This document shows positions 26,722-35,538 of a stretch of DNA of 64,000 nt, in pieces. The notes under the pieces are model-generated. The model did not search any database. It saw only the letters and a list, made by a program, of their open reading frames with translations, and was not told the DNA's origin. Numbering within the stretch: position 1 is the first letter of the stretch; each line of letters opens with the position of its first letter. This DNA comes from Roseitranquillus sediminis (GTDB lineage Bacteria; Pseudomonadota; Alphaproteobacteria; Rhodobacterales; Rhodobacteraceae). The translations under genes were made by a program, and so were the position numbers. The stretch lies in the NCBI RefSeq assembly GCF_016918935.1, contig NZ_JAFFOB010000014.1:124001-188000 (forward strand), given 5' to 3'.

Positions 26722-27894
26722 ATGCCCATCTTGAACCGCATCGCCGACTTCGCCCCCGAGATGGCGGAATGGCGCCGCCATCTGCACCGCAACCCCGAGA
26801 TCGGGTTCGACTGTCACGCGACGGCGGCCTTCGTCGCGGAGCGCCTGCGACAGTTCGGGGTCGACGAGGTGCACGAGGGAATCGCGCAGACGGGGATCGT
26901 GGCCATTGTCGAAGGCCGGTCGTCGGGACCGACCATCGGCCTTCGCGCAGACATGGATGCGCTGCCGATGCAGGAGGAGACGGGACTGGCGCACGCGAGC
27001 CGCGTGAACGGCCGGATGCACGCCTGCGGCCACGATGGGCACACCGCGATGCTGCTCGGCGCGGCGCGCTACCTGGCGGAGACGCGGAAGTTCGCCGGGC
27101 GAGCCGCTCTGATATTCCAGCCGGCGGAAGAGAGCGGCGGCGGCGCCGGCGTTATGGTCGACGAAGGGGTGTTGGATCGCTTTGACATCGCTCAGGTCTA
27201 CGCGCTCCACAATGCGCCGGGGATGGCGGAGGGCACCTTCGCCACGAGCCCGGGCCCGCTGATGGCGGCGGTGGACACCTTCGAGATCGACGTCGTCGGA
27301 CGCGGCGGCCATGGGGCGATGCCGCACGAGACGGTGGACCCGATCATGCCGGCGGTGGCGATCGTGCAGGCAATCCAGACGATCCTCAGCCGCAACCATC
27401 GCAACGACCAGGACCTGGTGATCTCGGTGACCCAGATCCACAGCGGCTCGGCCGACAACATCGTGCCGGACCGCGCCTGGATCTGCGGCACCGTTCGCAC
27501 CTTCTCGGAAGACGTGCAGCGGATGGTCATGTCGCGGATCGAGGAGATCGTCGCCGGACAGGCCGCGGCCTTCGGCGCGACGGCGAAGCTCGACTACCAG
27601 GTCGGCTATCCGGCAACGTACAACGATCCTGGCCGGACCCGCTTCGCGGCCGAGGTCGCACGGGAGGTTGCCGGGGACGAGCGGGTGGACGACGAATCAG
27701 GCCGCGAAATGGGGGCCGAGGATTTCTCCTACATGCTGCGGGCGCGCCCGGGCGCCTACCTCTTCCTCGGACAGGGAGACGGAGCGGGACTCCACAACCC
27801 GCGGTATGAGTTCAACGACGCGGTGGCGCCGGTCGGAGCGACCTTCTTCGCGCGACTGGTCGAGCGGGCGCTGCCCATGTCCTCGGGCCGGTAA
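26722..27894 (+). CDS. M20-family amidohydrolase (hippurate hydrolase-like)
   Basis: The 390-residue protein is a zinc amidohydrolase of the M20D group. It shows EWRRHLHRNPEIGFD at the N-terminus, LRADMDALPMQEETG, the metal ligands MHACGHDGHTAML, FQPAEESGGGAGVMV, VYALHNAPGMAEGTF, the dimerisation-domain start RGGHGAMPHETVDP, and MGAEDFSYML near the C-terminus. Relatives cleave N-acyl amino acids such as hippurate or N-acetylated substrates. It precedes agmatinase by 148 bp with a strong hairpin between them, so the two are probably separate transcripts. Confidence 0.9.
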   Translation: MPILNRIADFAPEMAEWRRHLHRNPEIGFDCHATAAFVAERLRQFGVDEVHEGIAQTGIVAIVEGRSSGPTIGLRADMDALPMQEETGLAHASRVNGRMHACGHDGHTAMLLGAARYLAETRKFAGRAALIFQPAEESGGGAGVMVDEGVLDRFDIAQVYALHNAPGMAEGTFATSPGPLMAAVDTFEIDVVGRGGHGAMPHETVDPIMPAVAIVQAIQTILSRNHRNDQDLVISVTQIHSGSADNIVPDRAWICGTVRTFSEDVQRMVMSRIEEIVAGQAAAFGATAKLDYQVGYPATYNDPGRTRFAAEVAREVAGDERVDDESGREMGAEDFSYMLRARPGAYLFLGQGDGAGLHNPRYEFNDAVAPVGATFFARLVERALPMSSGR

Positions 27895-27914
27895 CGGGGG
27901 ACGCACGCCTCGAA

Positions 27915-27935
27915 CACCCCCGCTGCGCGGGGGTG
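27915..27935 (+). terminator. Strong GC hairpin after the M20 amidohydrolase gene
   Basis: CACCCCCGC-TGC-GCGGGGGTG is a 9-bp perfect stem with a 3-nt loop, 20 nt after the stop codon. No T-run follows. It is a likely transcription end or 3' stabiliser separating the hydrolase from agmatinase. Confidence 0.55.
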
Positions 27936-28042
27936 GCCTCGGCGCGCGTCGCGCTGTCGCGCGGGCGCCTATACCTGGCGGGGGCGAGACGGTTGACTGG
28001 GGAGAGGCGGGGCGGTTCCCTCGGCTCCGCACGGAGGTTGCG

Positions 28043-29002
28043 ATGGCACTGGAAGATGCAAGGACGCAGGTCGACACGGCGCTGACGCGCACGGGCTTTC
28101 GCGGACGGTCGTGGGAGAACGCATTCGGCGGGGCGACGTCTTTCCTTCGGCGGACCTATGCGAAGGATCTCACCGGCGTTGACCTGGCGGTGACCGGAGT
28201 GCCGTTTGACCAGGCGGTGACGAACCGGCCGGGCGCCCGTTTCGGTCCGCGCGCCATCCGCGAGGCGTCGACGCTGCAGCCCTACGACCCACCCTACGGC
28301 TGGGGCTTCGATCCGCTGGAGGAGTTCGCGATCGCCGATCATGGCGATCTTGCCTTCGACTACGGGCGCCTCGTGGACTTTCCGGTGGCGCTGGAGGCCC
28401 ATGTCGGGAGCATCCTCGACGCCGGCGCGGGCGCGCTGATCCTCGGCGGCGACCACTCGGTGAGCCTGCCGGTGCTGCGGGCTCACGCGGCGCGGCACGG
28501 GCCGCTGGCGCTGGTGCAGTTTGACGCGCATTCCGACACCTGGACGGACGACGATCCCGGCCGGCTGGATCACGGCACGATGTTCTACAAGGCAGTACAG
28601 GAGAAGATCCTCGATCCGGCCGCCTCGATCCAGGTCGGGATCAGGACGGAGAACCCGGACATGCGCGGGATCGAGGCGATCGATGCGCCGGCGGTGCATC
28701 GGCTGGGGCCCGACGCGGTGGCGGAGCGGGTGCGCGCCCGCGTGGGCGACCGGCCCGTCTATCTCAGCTTCGACATCGACGCGCTTGATCCGGCCTTCGC
28801 GCCTGGAACGGGGACGCCGGTCTGGGGCGGGCTGGCCAGCTGGCAGGCGGCGGCAATCCTGCGCGGCATCGCCGGGATCAACCTGGTCGGCGGCGACGTG
28901 GTCGAGGTTTCGCCGCCCTACGACACGACCGGCGCCACCGCCATTGCCGGGGCACACGTGGCGATGGAGATCCTCTGCCTCTGGTGCTGGACACGGCGGT
29001 GA
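28043..29002 (+). CDS. speB: Agmatinase / ureohydrolase-family enzyme
   Basis: The 319-residue enzyme hydrolyses agmatine to putrescine and urea if it is a true SpeB. The two-manganese site is intact: GGDHSVSLP, QFDAHSDTWTDD and SFDIDALDPAFAPGTGTP. RFGPRAIREASTLQPYDP and the C-terminal GDVVEVSPPYDTTGATAI are agmatinase-like. Guanidinobutyrase and guanidinopropionase share these motifs and cannot be excluded. ATG 28043 is preceded by CACGGAGGTTGC, a good ribosome binding site. Confidence 0.88.
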   Translation: MALEDARTQVDTALTRTGFRGRSWENAFGGATSFLRRTYAKDLTGVDLAVTGVPFDQAVTNRPGARFGPRAIREASTLQPYDPPYGWGFDPLEEFAIADHGDLAFDYGRLVDFPVALEAHVGSILDAGAGALILGGDHSVSLPVLRAHAARHGPLALVQFDAHSDTWTDDDPGRLDHGTMFYKAVQEKILDPAASIQVGIRTENPDMRGIEAIDAPAVHRLGPDAVAERVRARVGDRPVYLSFDIDALDPAFAPGTGTPVWGGLASWQAAAILRGIAGINLVGGDVVEVSPPYDTTGATAIAGAHVAMEILCLWCWTRR

Positions 29003-29044
29003 TTGGGCTGGTTCCGGCGTCCGGCACCGCTAGGTGATGGCGCT

Positions 29045-29488
29045 ATGTGGTGGACTGGTCTGGTGGCGCTCGGTGTTGCGGTGGGGCTGGCCGGGTGGGT
29101 GAGGCTTGCGCCGGCAAACCCGCCGGTATGGCATGTGGATCCGCTGACGGCGGAGCGGCCCGGCGGGCGCGGTTGGCTCGTGCGGCCTGAGGGCGGAGAC
29201 CAGGTTTCACCCGCTTACCCGGTGTCGCTAGCCGAACTTCTTGCAGCGATCGACAGGGCGGCGCTGGCGGAGCCGCGGACGCGGCGTATTGCAGGCTCGG
29301 TCGAGGAGGGGCGGATGACCTACGAGAGCAGGTCGCGCATCTTCGGCTTTCCTGACTTCACCACCGTCGCCGCCATCGCCGACGGCGAGGGTGCGCGGCC
29401 TGTCCTGCTAGGACGGGCGCGCTTCGGCAGCTCGGATCTCGGCGTCAACCGGGCGCGGATCGAGCGCTGGCTCGTCCGACTGGAGTGA
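29045..29488 (+). CDS. DUF1499 family protein
   Basis: The 147-residue protein starts MWWTGLVALGVAVGLAGWVR (membrane anchor or signal). It has the DUF1499 pattern: a central region with a Thr/Ser-rich strand (GSVEEGRMTYESRSRIFGFP), DFTTVAAIADGEGARPVLLG, and the C-terminal motif RARFGSSDLGVNRARIERWL. The family is membrane-associated and of unknown function. Its last 81 bases overlap the end of a convergent small gene (29408-29716). Confidence 0.82.
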   Translation: MWWTGLVALGVAVGLAGWVRLAPANPPVWHVDPLTAERPGGRGWLVRPEGGDQVSPAYPVSLAELLAAIDRAALAEPRTRRIAGSVEEGRMTYESRSRIFGFPDFTTVAAIADGEGARPVLLGRARFGSSDLGVNRARIERWLVRLE

Positions 29489-29716
29489 GACGCCGGGGCA
29501 GCCGTCCTGCAGCTTGCGCCACATCACGTTGTTGAGAGACATCTCGCATCGCGCCAGCCAGGTCTGGCAACTGGCCCGGATGCAGATCACGCCGCCGAGC
29601 TCGACACGCCGGCCGTCGCCGTCGGTACAGTAGAGCTCGATGGGCTTCGGCGGAGGCACGTCCGCCGCCGCGGCAGGGAGCGCGAAGAGCCCGAGGATAA
29701 GGGCGAACCGTTCCAT
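29408..29716 (-). CDS. Small periplasmic protein, probably leaderless mRNA
   Basis: The 102-residue ORF encodes a signal peptide (MERFALILGLFALPAAAADV) and a short domain with four Cys (LYCTDGDGRR, VICIRASCQTWLARC) plus one more in DGCPG. I do not recognise the family; a disulfide-bonded periplasmic protein is likely. A perfect TATAAT lies 6 nt before the ATG, so transcription would start on the ATG itself. The last 81 bases are antisense to the DUF1499 gene, and that overlap makes the C-terminal third unusual. Confidence 0.55.
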   Translation of the reverse strand: MERFALILGLFALPAAAADVPPPKPIELYCTDGDGRRVELGGVICIRASCQTWLARCEMSLNNVMWRKLQDGCPGVSLQSDEPALDPRPVDAEIRAAEARPS

Positions 29717-29722
29717 GATCAG

Positions 29723-29753
29723 ATTATACTGCCACGACCGGCCTGGTGCGCAA
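29723..29753 (-). promoter_or_regulatory. Sigma-70-like promoter with consensus -10, abutting an ATG
   Basis: On the minus strand, TTGCGC (29753-29748) and TATAAT (29728-29723) are separated by 19 nt. The ATG of the small periplasmic gene starts at 29716, 7 nt after the -10 box. That is where transcription would begin, so the message would have no leader. Confidence 0.5.
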
Positions 29754-29799
29754 GAGGCCGCACCTTGACCGAGTGCGGCCCTTCGGCGAAACCGCGCGC

Positions 29800-30849
29800 A
29801 TGGGCTTCAGCGACAGATTGGTCGACATCACGCAGCGCTTCGAGTTCATCGAGGCGCGCATGGCCGAGGGCTGCGGCGACCTCGCCGCACTCGGGCGCGA
29901 ATATGCCGAGTTGCGTCCGGTCGTCGAGCAGGTTCAGGCGTGGCGCCGGATCACTGACGGCATCCGCGAGGCCGAGGTGATGCTGGGCGATGCCGAAATG
30001 CGCGACCTTGCGCAGGAGGAGCTGAGGTCGTTGCGGGCGCGGCTGCCGGAGGTCGAGGAGGCGCTGAAGCTCGCGATGCTGCCACGCGATGCCGCAGACG
30101 CGCGGCCTGCCATTCTCGAGATCAGGCCGGGGACGGGGGGTGAGGAGGCGGCCCTTTTCGCCGCCGACCTCCTGCGGATGTACCAGCGCCATGCCGAGGC
30201 GAAGGGCTGGCGGTTCCAGATCGTCGATCTGGCCGAGACGGAACTGGGCGGCGTGAAGGAGGTGCTGGCAAACGTCACCGGCGACGGCGTGTTCTCGCGG
30301 CTGAAATACGAGTCCGGCGTGCACCGCGTCCAGCGGGTGCCGACCACCGAGTCGGGCGGACGCATCCACACCTCGACCGCGACGGTCGCGGTGCTTCCGG
30401 AGGCCGAGGAGGTGGACGTACAGATCGACCCGGCGGACCTCAGGATCGACACGATGCGCGCATCGGGTGCCGGCGGACAGCATGTGAACACGACCGACAG
30501 CGCGGTGAGGATCACGCACGTCCCGACGGGAATCGTCGTGACATCGTCCGAGAAATCGCAGCACCAGAACCGGGCGATCGCGATGCAGGTGCTGAGGGCG
30601 CGGCTATTCGATGCCGAGCGGCGGCGCGCCGCCGAGGCGCGGGCGGCGGACCGCAAGGCGCAGGTCGGCAGCGGCGACCGGTCCGAGCGGATCCGGACGT
30701 ACAACTTCCCGCAGGGACGGCTGACCGATCACCGAATCGGGCTGACGCTCTACCGGCTGGGCGAGATCATGCAGGGCGACATCGACGAGGTCATCGATGC
30801 GCTCGCGGCGGATGACCGTGCGCGACTGCTCGCTGAAAGCGGCCTGTGA
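29800..30849 (+). CDS. prfA: Peptide chain release factor 1
   Basis: The 349-residue factor recognises UAA/UAG stop codons and triggers peptide release. The GGQ motif is at 225-227 ([19 protein letters not shown]), and the stop-codon recognition tripeptide PxT lies in [15 protein letters not shown]. The N-terminal coiled region starts [20 protein letters not shown]; the ATG at 29800 gives this expected start. The prmC start overlaps its stop by 4 nt (GTGA). This fits the known prfA-prmC operon, in which PrmC methylates the GGQ glutamine. Confidence 0.96.
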   Translation: MGFSDRLVDITQRFEFIEARMAEGCGDLAALGREYAELRPVVEQVQAWRRITDGIREAEVMLGDAEMRDLAQEELRSLRARLPEVEEALKLAMLPRDAADARPAILEIRPGTGGEEAALFAADLLRMYQRHAEAKGWRFQIVDLAETELGGVKEVLANVTGDGVFSRLKYESGVHRVQRVPTTESGGRIHTSTATVAVLPEAEEVDVQIDPADLRIDTMRASGAGGQHVNTTDSAVRITHVPTGIVVTSSEKSQHQNRAIAMQVLRARLFDAERRRAAEARAADRKAQVGSGDRSERIRTYNFPQGRLTDHRIGLTLYRLGEIMQGDIDEVIDALAADDRARLLAESGL

Positions 30850-31673
30850 CGGTTAGCGAGGCGCTGGCGGCCGGCAGCCGCCGGCTGGCCGAGGCCGGCG
30901 TCGCCAACCCTGCACGAGACGCGCGACGGCTGCTTGCCCATGCGCTCGACGTGCCATCGGACCGGCTGACGCTGATGGCGCGCGAGGATGTCGGGCACGA
31001 CGCGGCGGCGCGGTTCGAAGGTGCATTGGCCGCGCGGGTCCGCCGCCAGCCGGTGTCGCAGATCGTCGGCTGGCGCGACTTCTACGGGCGTCGGTTCCGC
31101 GTGACGCCCGACGTTCTGGACCCGCGCCCCGAGACCGAGCTGCTGGTCGATCTCGCCCTCCGCGAGCCGTTCCGTGACGTGCTGGACCTAGGGACGGGGA
31201 GCGGGTGCCTGCTGCTGACGCTGCTGGCGGAGCGGCCTGAGGCGCGGGGCATCGGGACAGACGTGTCTCGGGAGGCCCTCGCGGTGGCACGGGAGAATGC
31301 GGCCGCGCTGCGTCTTTCGCCGAAGTTGCGCCTGTCGAACTGGTTCGAACGGGTGGACGGCGTGTGGGACCTGATCGTGAGCAATCCGCCCTACATCGCA
31401 GACGACGAGCTTGCCGCGCTCGAGCCCGAAGTGAGGCAGTGGGAACCTTGGCTGGCGCTGACGCCAGGCGGCGACGGGCTCGACGCCTATCGCAGCATTG
31501 CCATCGGAGCAGTCTCGCGCCTTTGTCCGGGTGCGCGCCTGATCCTTGAGATCGGCACCACGCAGGCGGACGAGGTCGCGGCGCTGCTCGAGGAGCGCGG
31601 GCTGACGGAGATCGCGGTCCATGCGGATCTCGACGGACAGGACCGCGCGGTGACGGCGAGAAAGGGCGCTTGA
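30846..31673 (+). CDS. prmC: Release factor glutamine methyltransferase
   Basis: The 275-residue enzyme methylates the glutamine of the GGQ motif in RF1/RF2. The N-terminal helical domain (residues 1-75) is followed by the AdoMet-binding fold: [36 protein letters not shown], and the catalytic NPPY at 180-183 ([15 protein letters not shown]). The GTG start at 30846 overlaps the prfA stop codon, implying translational coupling. Confidence 0.95.
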   Translation: MTVSEALAAGSRRLAEAGVANPARDARRLLAHALDVPSDRLTLMAREDVGHDAAARFEGALAARVRRQPVSQIVGWRDFYGRRFRVTPDVLDPRPETELLVDLALREPFRDVLDLGTGSGCLLLTLLAERPEARGIGTDVSREALAVARENAAALRLSPKLRLSNWFERVDGVWDLIVSNPPYIADDELAALEPEVRQWEPWLALTPGGDGLDAYRSIAIGAVSRLCPGARLILEIGTTQADEVAALLEERGLTEIAVHADLDGQDRAVTARKGA

Positions 31674-31858
31674 GCGGGGATTTGCCGTGCCGGATCGCAG
31701 TTTTGCCTTGCTTCGGGGGCGATCGCGTGCATATTCGGAATGCGGTTGGTGGACGCCCGCTTGCGTCGCCACGACACTGCCCAGACATCGCGGATTGCGA
31801 TCGCCCAGAGCGGCGGATGTGCACGCGAATGCCCAGACAAGGCTGAACCAGAGTTTAC

Positions 31859-32470
31859 ATGAGATCTTCCAAGTCACGATCGCGGTCGAAATCGAACCGC
31901 AGCCGTGCGGTCGGCAACATCGTCAACCGCGTGTTCGACTCCTCGGGCCCCGAGGGGAAGGTGCGCGGCACGCCGCAGCAGATCATCGACAAGTACAACC
32001 AGCTCGCGCGCGATGCCCAGCTGAGCAACGATCGCGTCGCGGCGGAGAACTTCCAGCAGCATGCCGAGCATTACATGCGGATGCTGAGCGAGGCGATGCG
32101 CGAGCAGGAGGCGCGGCGCGAGCAGCAAGAGGCGCAGAACCGCGACCGCCAGCAGGGTCGCAATGGCCGCGACGACGATCATCGGTCGGACGAAACCCGC
32201 AACGACGACGTCCGCCATGACGAGTCGCGCGGGGACGAACGGCAGCCGGCCGAGGCTCAGGCGCAAGGCGAGCGCCAGCATGACGAGCGCCAGACGGCAT
32301 CGGATGACGTGATCGACGTGCCGAGCGAGGGCGACAGCGGTCTCGTCGAGACGCCCGAAAGCCGCCCAAGCAAGCCTCGGCGCCGCTCGCGCAAAACAGC
32401 GCAGTCGAAAGACGAAGGCGGTAACGCCGGGCCAGATCAGTCGCAGGATTCGCAGGAAGCGGCGGAGTAG
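31859..32470 (+). CDS. DUF4167 domain protein
   Basis: The 203-residue protein begins with a basic Ser/Arg stretch (MRSSKSRSRSKSNRSRAVGN), then the conserved DUF4167 core: IVNRVFDSSGPEGKVRGTPQ, QIIDKYNQLARDAQLSNDRV and AAENFQQHAEHYMRMLSEAM. The second half is low-complexity and charged, with many Glu, Arg, Asp and Gln. DUF4167 is almost confined to alphaproteobacteria; the basic start suggests nucleic-acid binding, but function is unknown. The gene often follows prmC, as here, and ends 3 nt from the convergent rsmA gene. Confidence 0.9.
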   Translation: MRSSKSRSRSKSNRSRAVGNIVNRVFDSSGPEGKVRGTPQQIIDKYNQLARDAQLSNDRVAAENFQQHAEHYMRMLSEAMREQEARREQQEAQNRDRQQGRNGRDDDHRSDETRNDDVRHDESRGDERQPAEAQAQGERQHDERQTASDDVIDVPSEGDSGLVETPESRPSKPRRRSRKTAQSKDEGGNAGPDQSQDSQEAAE

Positions 32471-32473
32471 GGC

Positions 32474-33325
32474 CTACGCGCCGCGCTCGGCCGCCAACGC
32501 GCGGGCGAGCGTGCAGAATGGCTCGAGCGGCACGTCTTCGGCGCGATCGGTCGGTGCGATGCCGCTTGCCCGCAGATGCCCTTCGATGTCCGGCGAAATT
32601 CCCCTGAGCGACGAGCGAAGCATCTTGCGCCGCTGTCCGAAGGCTGCGGCGGTCAGGCGCGAGAGCGTCGCCGCGTCGGCCGGAAATCGCGGCTCGTCGA
32701 GCCGCCGCAGATGTACCACCGAGGACCAGACCTTGGGCGCTGGCGTGAAGGCGTCGGGTGGCACCTCCATGACGATGCACGGCTCGCTCCGCCACTGGCT
32801 CAGGATCGCGAGTCTCCCGTACGCCTTGCTGCCCGGCTGCGCCACGATGCGCCGCGCGACCTCGCGCTGGAACATGAGCGTCAGGCTGGTCCAGAACGGC
32901 GGCCATTCGGGCGGGTCGAGCCAGCGCGTGAGGAGCTCCGTGCCGACGTTGTAGGGAAGGTTCGCCACGATCCGGACCGGCGCATTCAGGCGCGCGGCCA
33001 GATCGAGCGCGAGCGCGTCGCCCTCTACCACCTCCAGTCGGCCCCGATAGGCCGCGGCGATGTCAGCCAGCGCCGGCAGGCAGCGTGCGTCCTTCTCAAC
33101 GGCGAGCACACGGCGTGCGCCTTCGGCTAGCAGTCCGCGCGTCAGGCCGCCCGGGCCCGGCCCGATCTCGAGCACGTCCGATCCAGCAAGGTCGCCGGCC
33201 TGTCGGGCGATCTTGGCGGTGAGGTTGAGGTCGAGGATGAAGTTCTGACCCAGCGACTTGCGCGCCCTGAGCTCGTGCGCCGCGATGACCTCGCGCAGCG
33301 GCGGCAGGTCGTCGATGGCGCTCAT
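32474..33325 (-). CDS. rsmA: 16S rRNA (adenine1518/1519-N6)-dimethyltransferase
   Basis: The 283-residue RsmA/KsgA enzyme dimethylates two adenines in the 3' hairpin of 16S rRNA. Seen: [20 protein letters not shown], AdoMet motif [39 protein letters not shown] and motif [17 protein letters not shown]. The C-terminal domain has [14 protein letters not shown]. It is the last gene of the lptF-lptG-lptD-surA-pdxA-rsmA run; its ATG at 33325 overlaps the pdxA stop by 4 nt. Confidence 0.95.
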   Translation of the reverse strand: MSAIDDLPPLREVIAAHELRARKSLGQNFILDLNLTAKIARQAGDLAGSDVLEIGPGPGGLTRGLLAEGARRVLAVEKDARCLPALADIAAAYRGRLEVVEGDALALDLAARLNAPVRIVANLPYNVGTELLTRWLDPPEWPPFWTSLTLMFQREVARRIVAQPGSKAYGRLAILSQWRSEPCIVMEVPPDAFTPAPKVWSSVVHLRRLDEPRFPADAATLSRLTAAAFGQRRKMLRSSLRGISPDIEGHLRASGIAPTDRAEDVPLEPFCTLARALAAERGA

Positions 33326-34302
33326 CGCGCGGCGCGGGCGCGGGCCATGCCGTCGGCCATGCGCAGCGCGGCGATGAGCGACGTCGCGTCCGCGCGTCCG
33401 GTCCCGGCGATGTCGAAAGCGGTCCCGTGGTCGGGCGAAGTACGGATGAAGGGCAGGCCGAGCGTGACGTTGACGCCGCCCGCGAAGTCCAGCGTCTTGA
33501 TCGGGATCAGGGCCTGGTCGTGATACATTGCGACGGCGGCGTCGTAACGCTGTCGCGCCGCCTCGTGGAACATCGTGTCCGCCGAGAGCGGCCCGACAAG
33601 CGCCATCCCCTCGGCCTTCAGCGCCTCGACGACGGGGATCACGGTCTCGATCTCCTCCCGCCCCATCGCGCCGCCCTCGCCCGCGTGGGGGTTGAGGCCG
33701 GCGATCGCAATGCGCGGAACGTCCACCCCAAAGTCGCGCCTCAGGGCCGCATGGGTGATCTGAAGCGTATCGTAGAGTAGCTCCCGCGTCAGGGCCGCGG
33801 GCACCCCGGCGATCGGGATGTGGATTGTCGCGGGCACGACGCGGAGCAGATCGGATGCGAGCATCATCACCACGCGATCGACCTCGGCCAGCGCCGCGAG
33901 ATACTCGGTGTGGCCGGGATGCGCGAAGCCGGCGCCGTCCATGAGCGCCTTCTTGTGGATCGGTCCGGTGCAGAGCGCCGATGCCTTCCCCGCCTGGACG
34001 AGTTCCACCGCCCGCGCGATGACCCGAACGACCGCGGGCGCGTTCGCTGGGTCAGGCCACGCGGGCAAGGCCCGAGCCGGAAAGTCGTGCGCCAGGACCG
34101 GCATCGCGGTCGCCGCGACATGAAGCGCGTCGGCCGGATCAACGATAACCTTGTGCGGCGCCTCCGCGGGCAGATGCGACGGATCGCCGATCCAGAAGAA
34201 CGGGAGCTGCGGCCCGAGCGCGCGCCACGCCTTTACGGCGATCTCGGGGCCGACGCCGGCGGGCTCGCCGCAGGTCAGCGCGATGGGGGGCAGAGCCGAG
34301 AC
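33322..34302 (-). CDS. pdxA: 4-hydroxythreonine-4-phosphate dehydrogenase; start codon unclear
   Basis: PdxA oxidises 4-phosphohydroxy-L-threonine in pyridoxal-phosphate synthesis. Motifs are complete: [86 protein letters not shown]. The expected N-terminus falls where no ATG, GTG or TTG exists. Counting back from the conserved block, the codon 7 nt after GAGGAG (in the surA tail) is GTC at 34302; a CTG occurs three codons later. I set the start at GTC by spacing, giving 326 residues. The frame is open further upstream, but those codons lie inside surA and do not look like PdxA. Function is certain; the start is not. Confidence 0.88.
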   Translation of the reverse strand, partial: VSALPPIALTCGEPAGVGPEIAVKAWRALGPQLPFFWIGDPSHLPAEAPHKVIVDPADALHVAATAMPVLAHDFPARALPAWPDPANAPAVVRVIARAVELVQAGKASALCTGPIHKKALMDGAGFAHPGHTEYLAALAEVDRVVMMLASDLLRVVPATIHIPIAGVPAALTRELLYDTLQITHAALRRDFGVDVPRIAIAGLNPHAGEGGAMGREEIETVIPVVEALKAEGMALVGPLSADTMFHEAARQRYDAAVAMYHDQALIPIKTLDFAGGVNVTLGLPFIRTSPDHGTAFDIAGTGRADATSLIAALRMADGMARARAAR

Positions 34303-34306
34303 GGTC

Positions 34307-35521
34307 CTACTCCTCGCCGACGATGAAGGCCTCCGACCGCAGCTCGGCCAGCCAGATATCCGCCATCGCAGATAGCTGCTCGCTCCGCAGGCGGTTGACG
34401 AGGGCCACGTCGGTCGGAGCCTCGGCGCCCGCGGTGGCACGGTCGCAGAGCATCAGGAAGACCAGCGCATTGCCGCGGGTGAGGGTGGTCGACGCCTCGC
34501 CCGGATCGAGCCGGGCGAGCTCCAGCGCAACGTCCTGCGGGACCTCGGACAACGGCAGCTCGTCACGCTGGAGCTGGTTCTCCGGCACGCCTTGGGCCAC
34601 GGCGTAGAGGTCGTCGCACGTGTCCACGCGGCCTCGCAGCCGCTGCGCCTCGGCCAACGCGCTCTCGGTGCGTCCGCCGGGGATGAAGAACTGCGCATAG
34701 TCGAGCGTGACGTTCTGCGGCGCCGGTGTCTCGGTCTCCTCGATCGCGCGCAGCTGGAACAGCGCAACCGCGTTCGGCAGGCGCAGCGGCGGCGTCACTT
34801 CGCCGGGCCTGAGCGTGAGCACCGCATTCGCGACCGGAGCCGGGATGTTCGCCACGTCCAGCCAGTCGACGCGGCCGCCGCGCTCGCGCGTCGGCGCGGC
34901 GGAATACTGCCGCGCGGCAGCGGCGAAGGCGTCGAGGCTGGTGATGCGCTGGATCTCCGCCGCACGGGCCTCGGCCTGCTGCCGCGCTTCGGGCGTGTTG
35001 GCCGGAAGCACGATCTCGGAGATGAGCACGCGCAGGCCCGCGTCTGGTTCAACCTGCTCGCGTGCCTTGGCGATGTCGTCGGGTCCGACCTGAACTTGAG
35101 GGCCGAAACGCGCGCGCACGGCTGCGCGCCAGGCGAGGCCGGCGCGGACGAAGTCGCGGAAGGTTTGCGAGTCGACGCCCGCGCGGCCGATCTCCTGCAG
35201 GAACTGCTCGGTGCTGAGGTTCGCGCGGCCTGCGAACTCGGCCATGCCCTCGGCTATCTCCTCTTCGGTCACCTCGATGCCGAGACTTCGCGCCGCGCCG
35301 AGCTGGAGGCGGTCGTTGATGAGCGCGTCGAGCGCCTCGTCGATCACGTTGCCCGGCGCACGCAGCGCCTCGAGCAGGCGGGTCCGCTGGTCCAGCTCCC
35401 AGCGGGTGATGACCTGATCATTCACCTGCGCCACCGGCTCGAAGGGCGATTGAGCCGCTGCGGCGGTCGGCAGGAGCAGGAGCGCGACGATCAGGGCGCG
35501 GATCGGGTGGGCGAGGCTCAT
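34307..35521 (-). CDS. surA: Periplasmic peptidylprolyl isomerase/chaperone SurA
   Basis: The 404-residue protein has a signal peptide (MSLAHPIRALIVALLLLPTA), the SurA N-domain (VAQVNDQVITRWELDQRTRL, EALDALINDRLQLGAARSLG, TEEEIAEGMAEFA), one recognisable parvulin region (LRVLISEIVLPANTP, ARQYSAAPTRERGGRVDWLD, RPGEVTPPLRLPNAVALFQL) and a C-terminal helical part. It escorts outer-membrane proteins to BAM, including LptD, whose gene precedes it. It is one of the lpt-surA-pdxA-rsmA genes; the gap to lptD is 17 nt. Confidence 0.9.
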   Translation of the reverse strand: MSLAHPIRALIVALLLLPTAAAAQSPFEPVAQVNDQVITRWELDQRTRLLEALRAPGNVIDEALDALINDRLQLGAARSLGIEVTEEEIAEGMAEFAGRANLSTEQFLQEIGRAGVDSQTFRDFVRAGLAWRAAVRARFGPQVQVGPDDIAKAREQVEPDAGLRVLISEIVLPANTPEARQQAEARAAEIQRITSLDAFAAAARQYSAAPTRERGGRVDWLDVANIPAPVANAVLTLRPGEVTPPLRLPNAVALFQLRAIEETETPAPQNVTLDYAQFFIPGGRTESALAEAQRLRGRVDTCDDLYAVAQGVPENQLQRDELPLSEVPQDVALELARLDPGEASTTLTRGNALVFLMLCDRATAGAEAPTDVALVNRLRSEQLSAMADIWLAELRSEAFIVGEE

Positions 35522-35538
35522 TCTTTCCTTCCGGTCGG

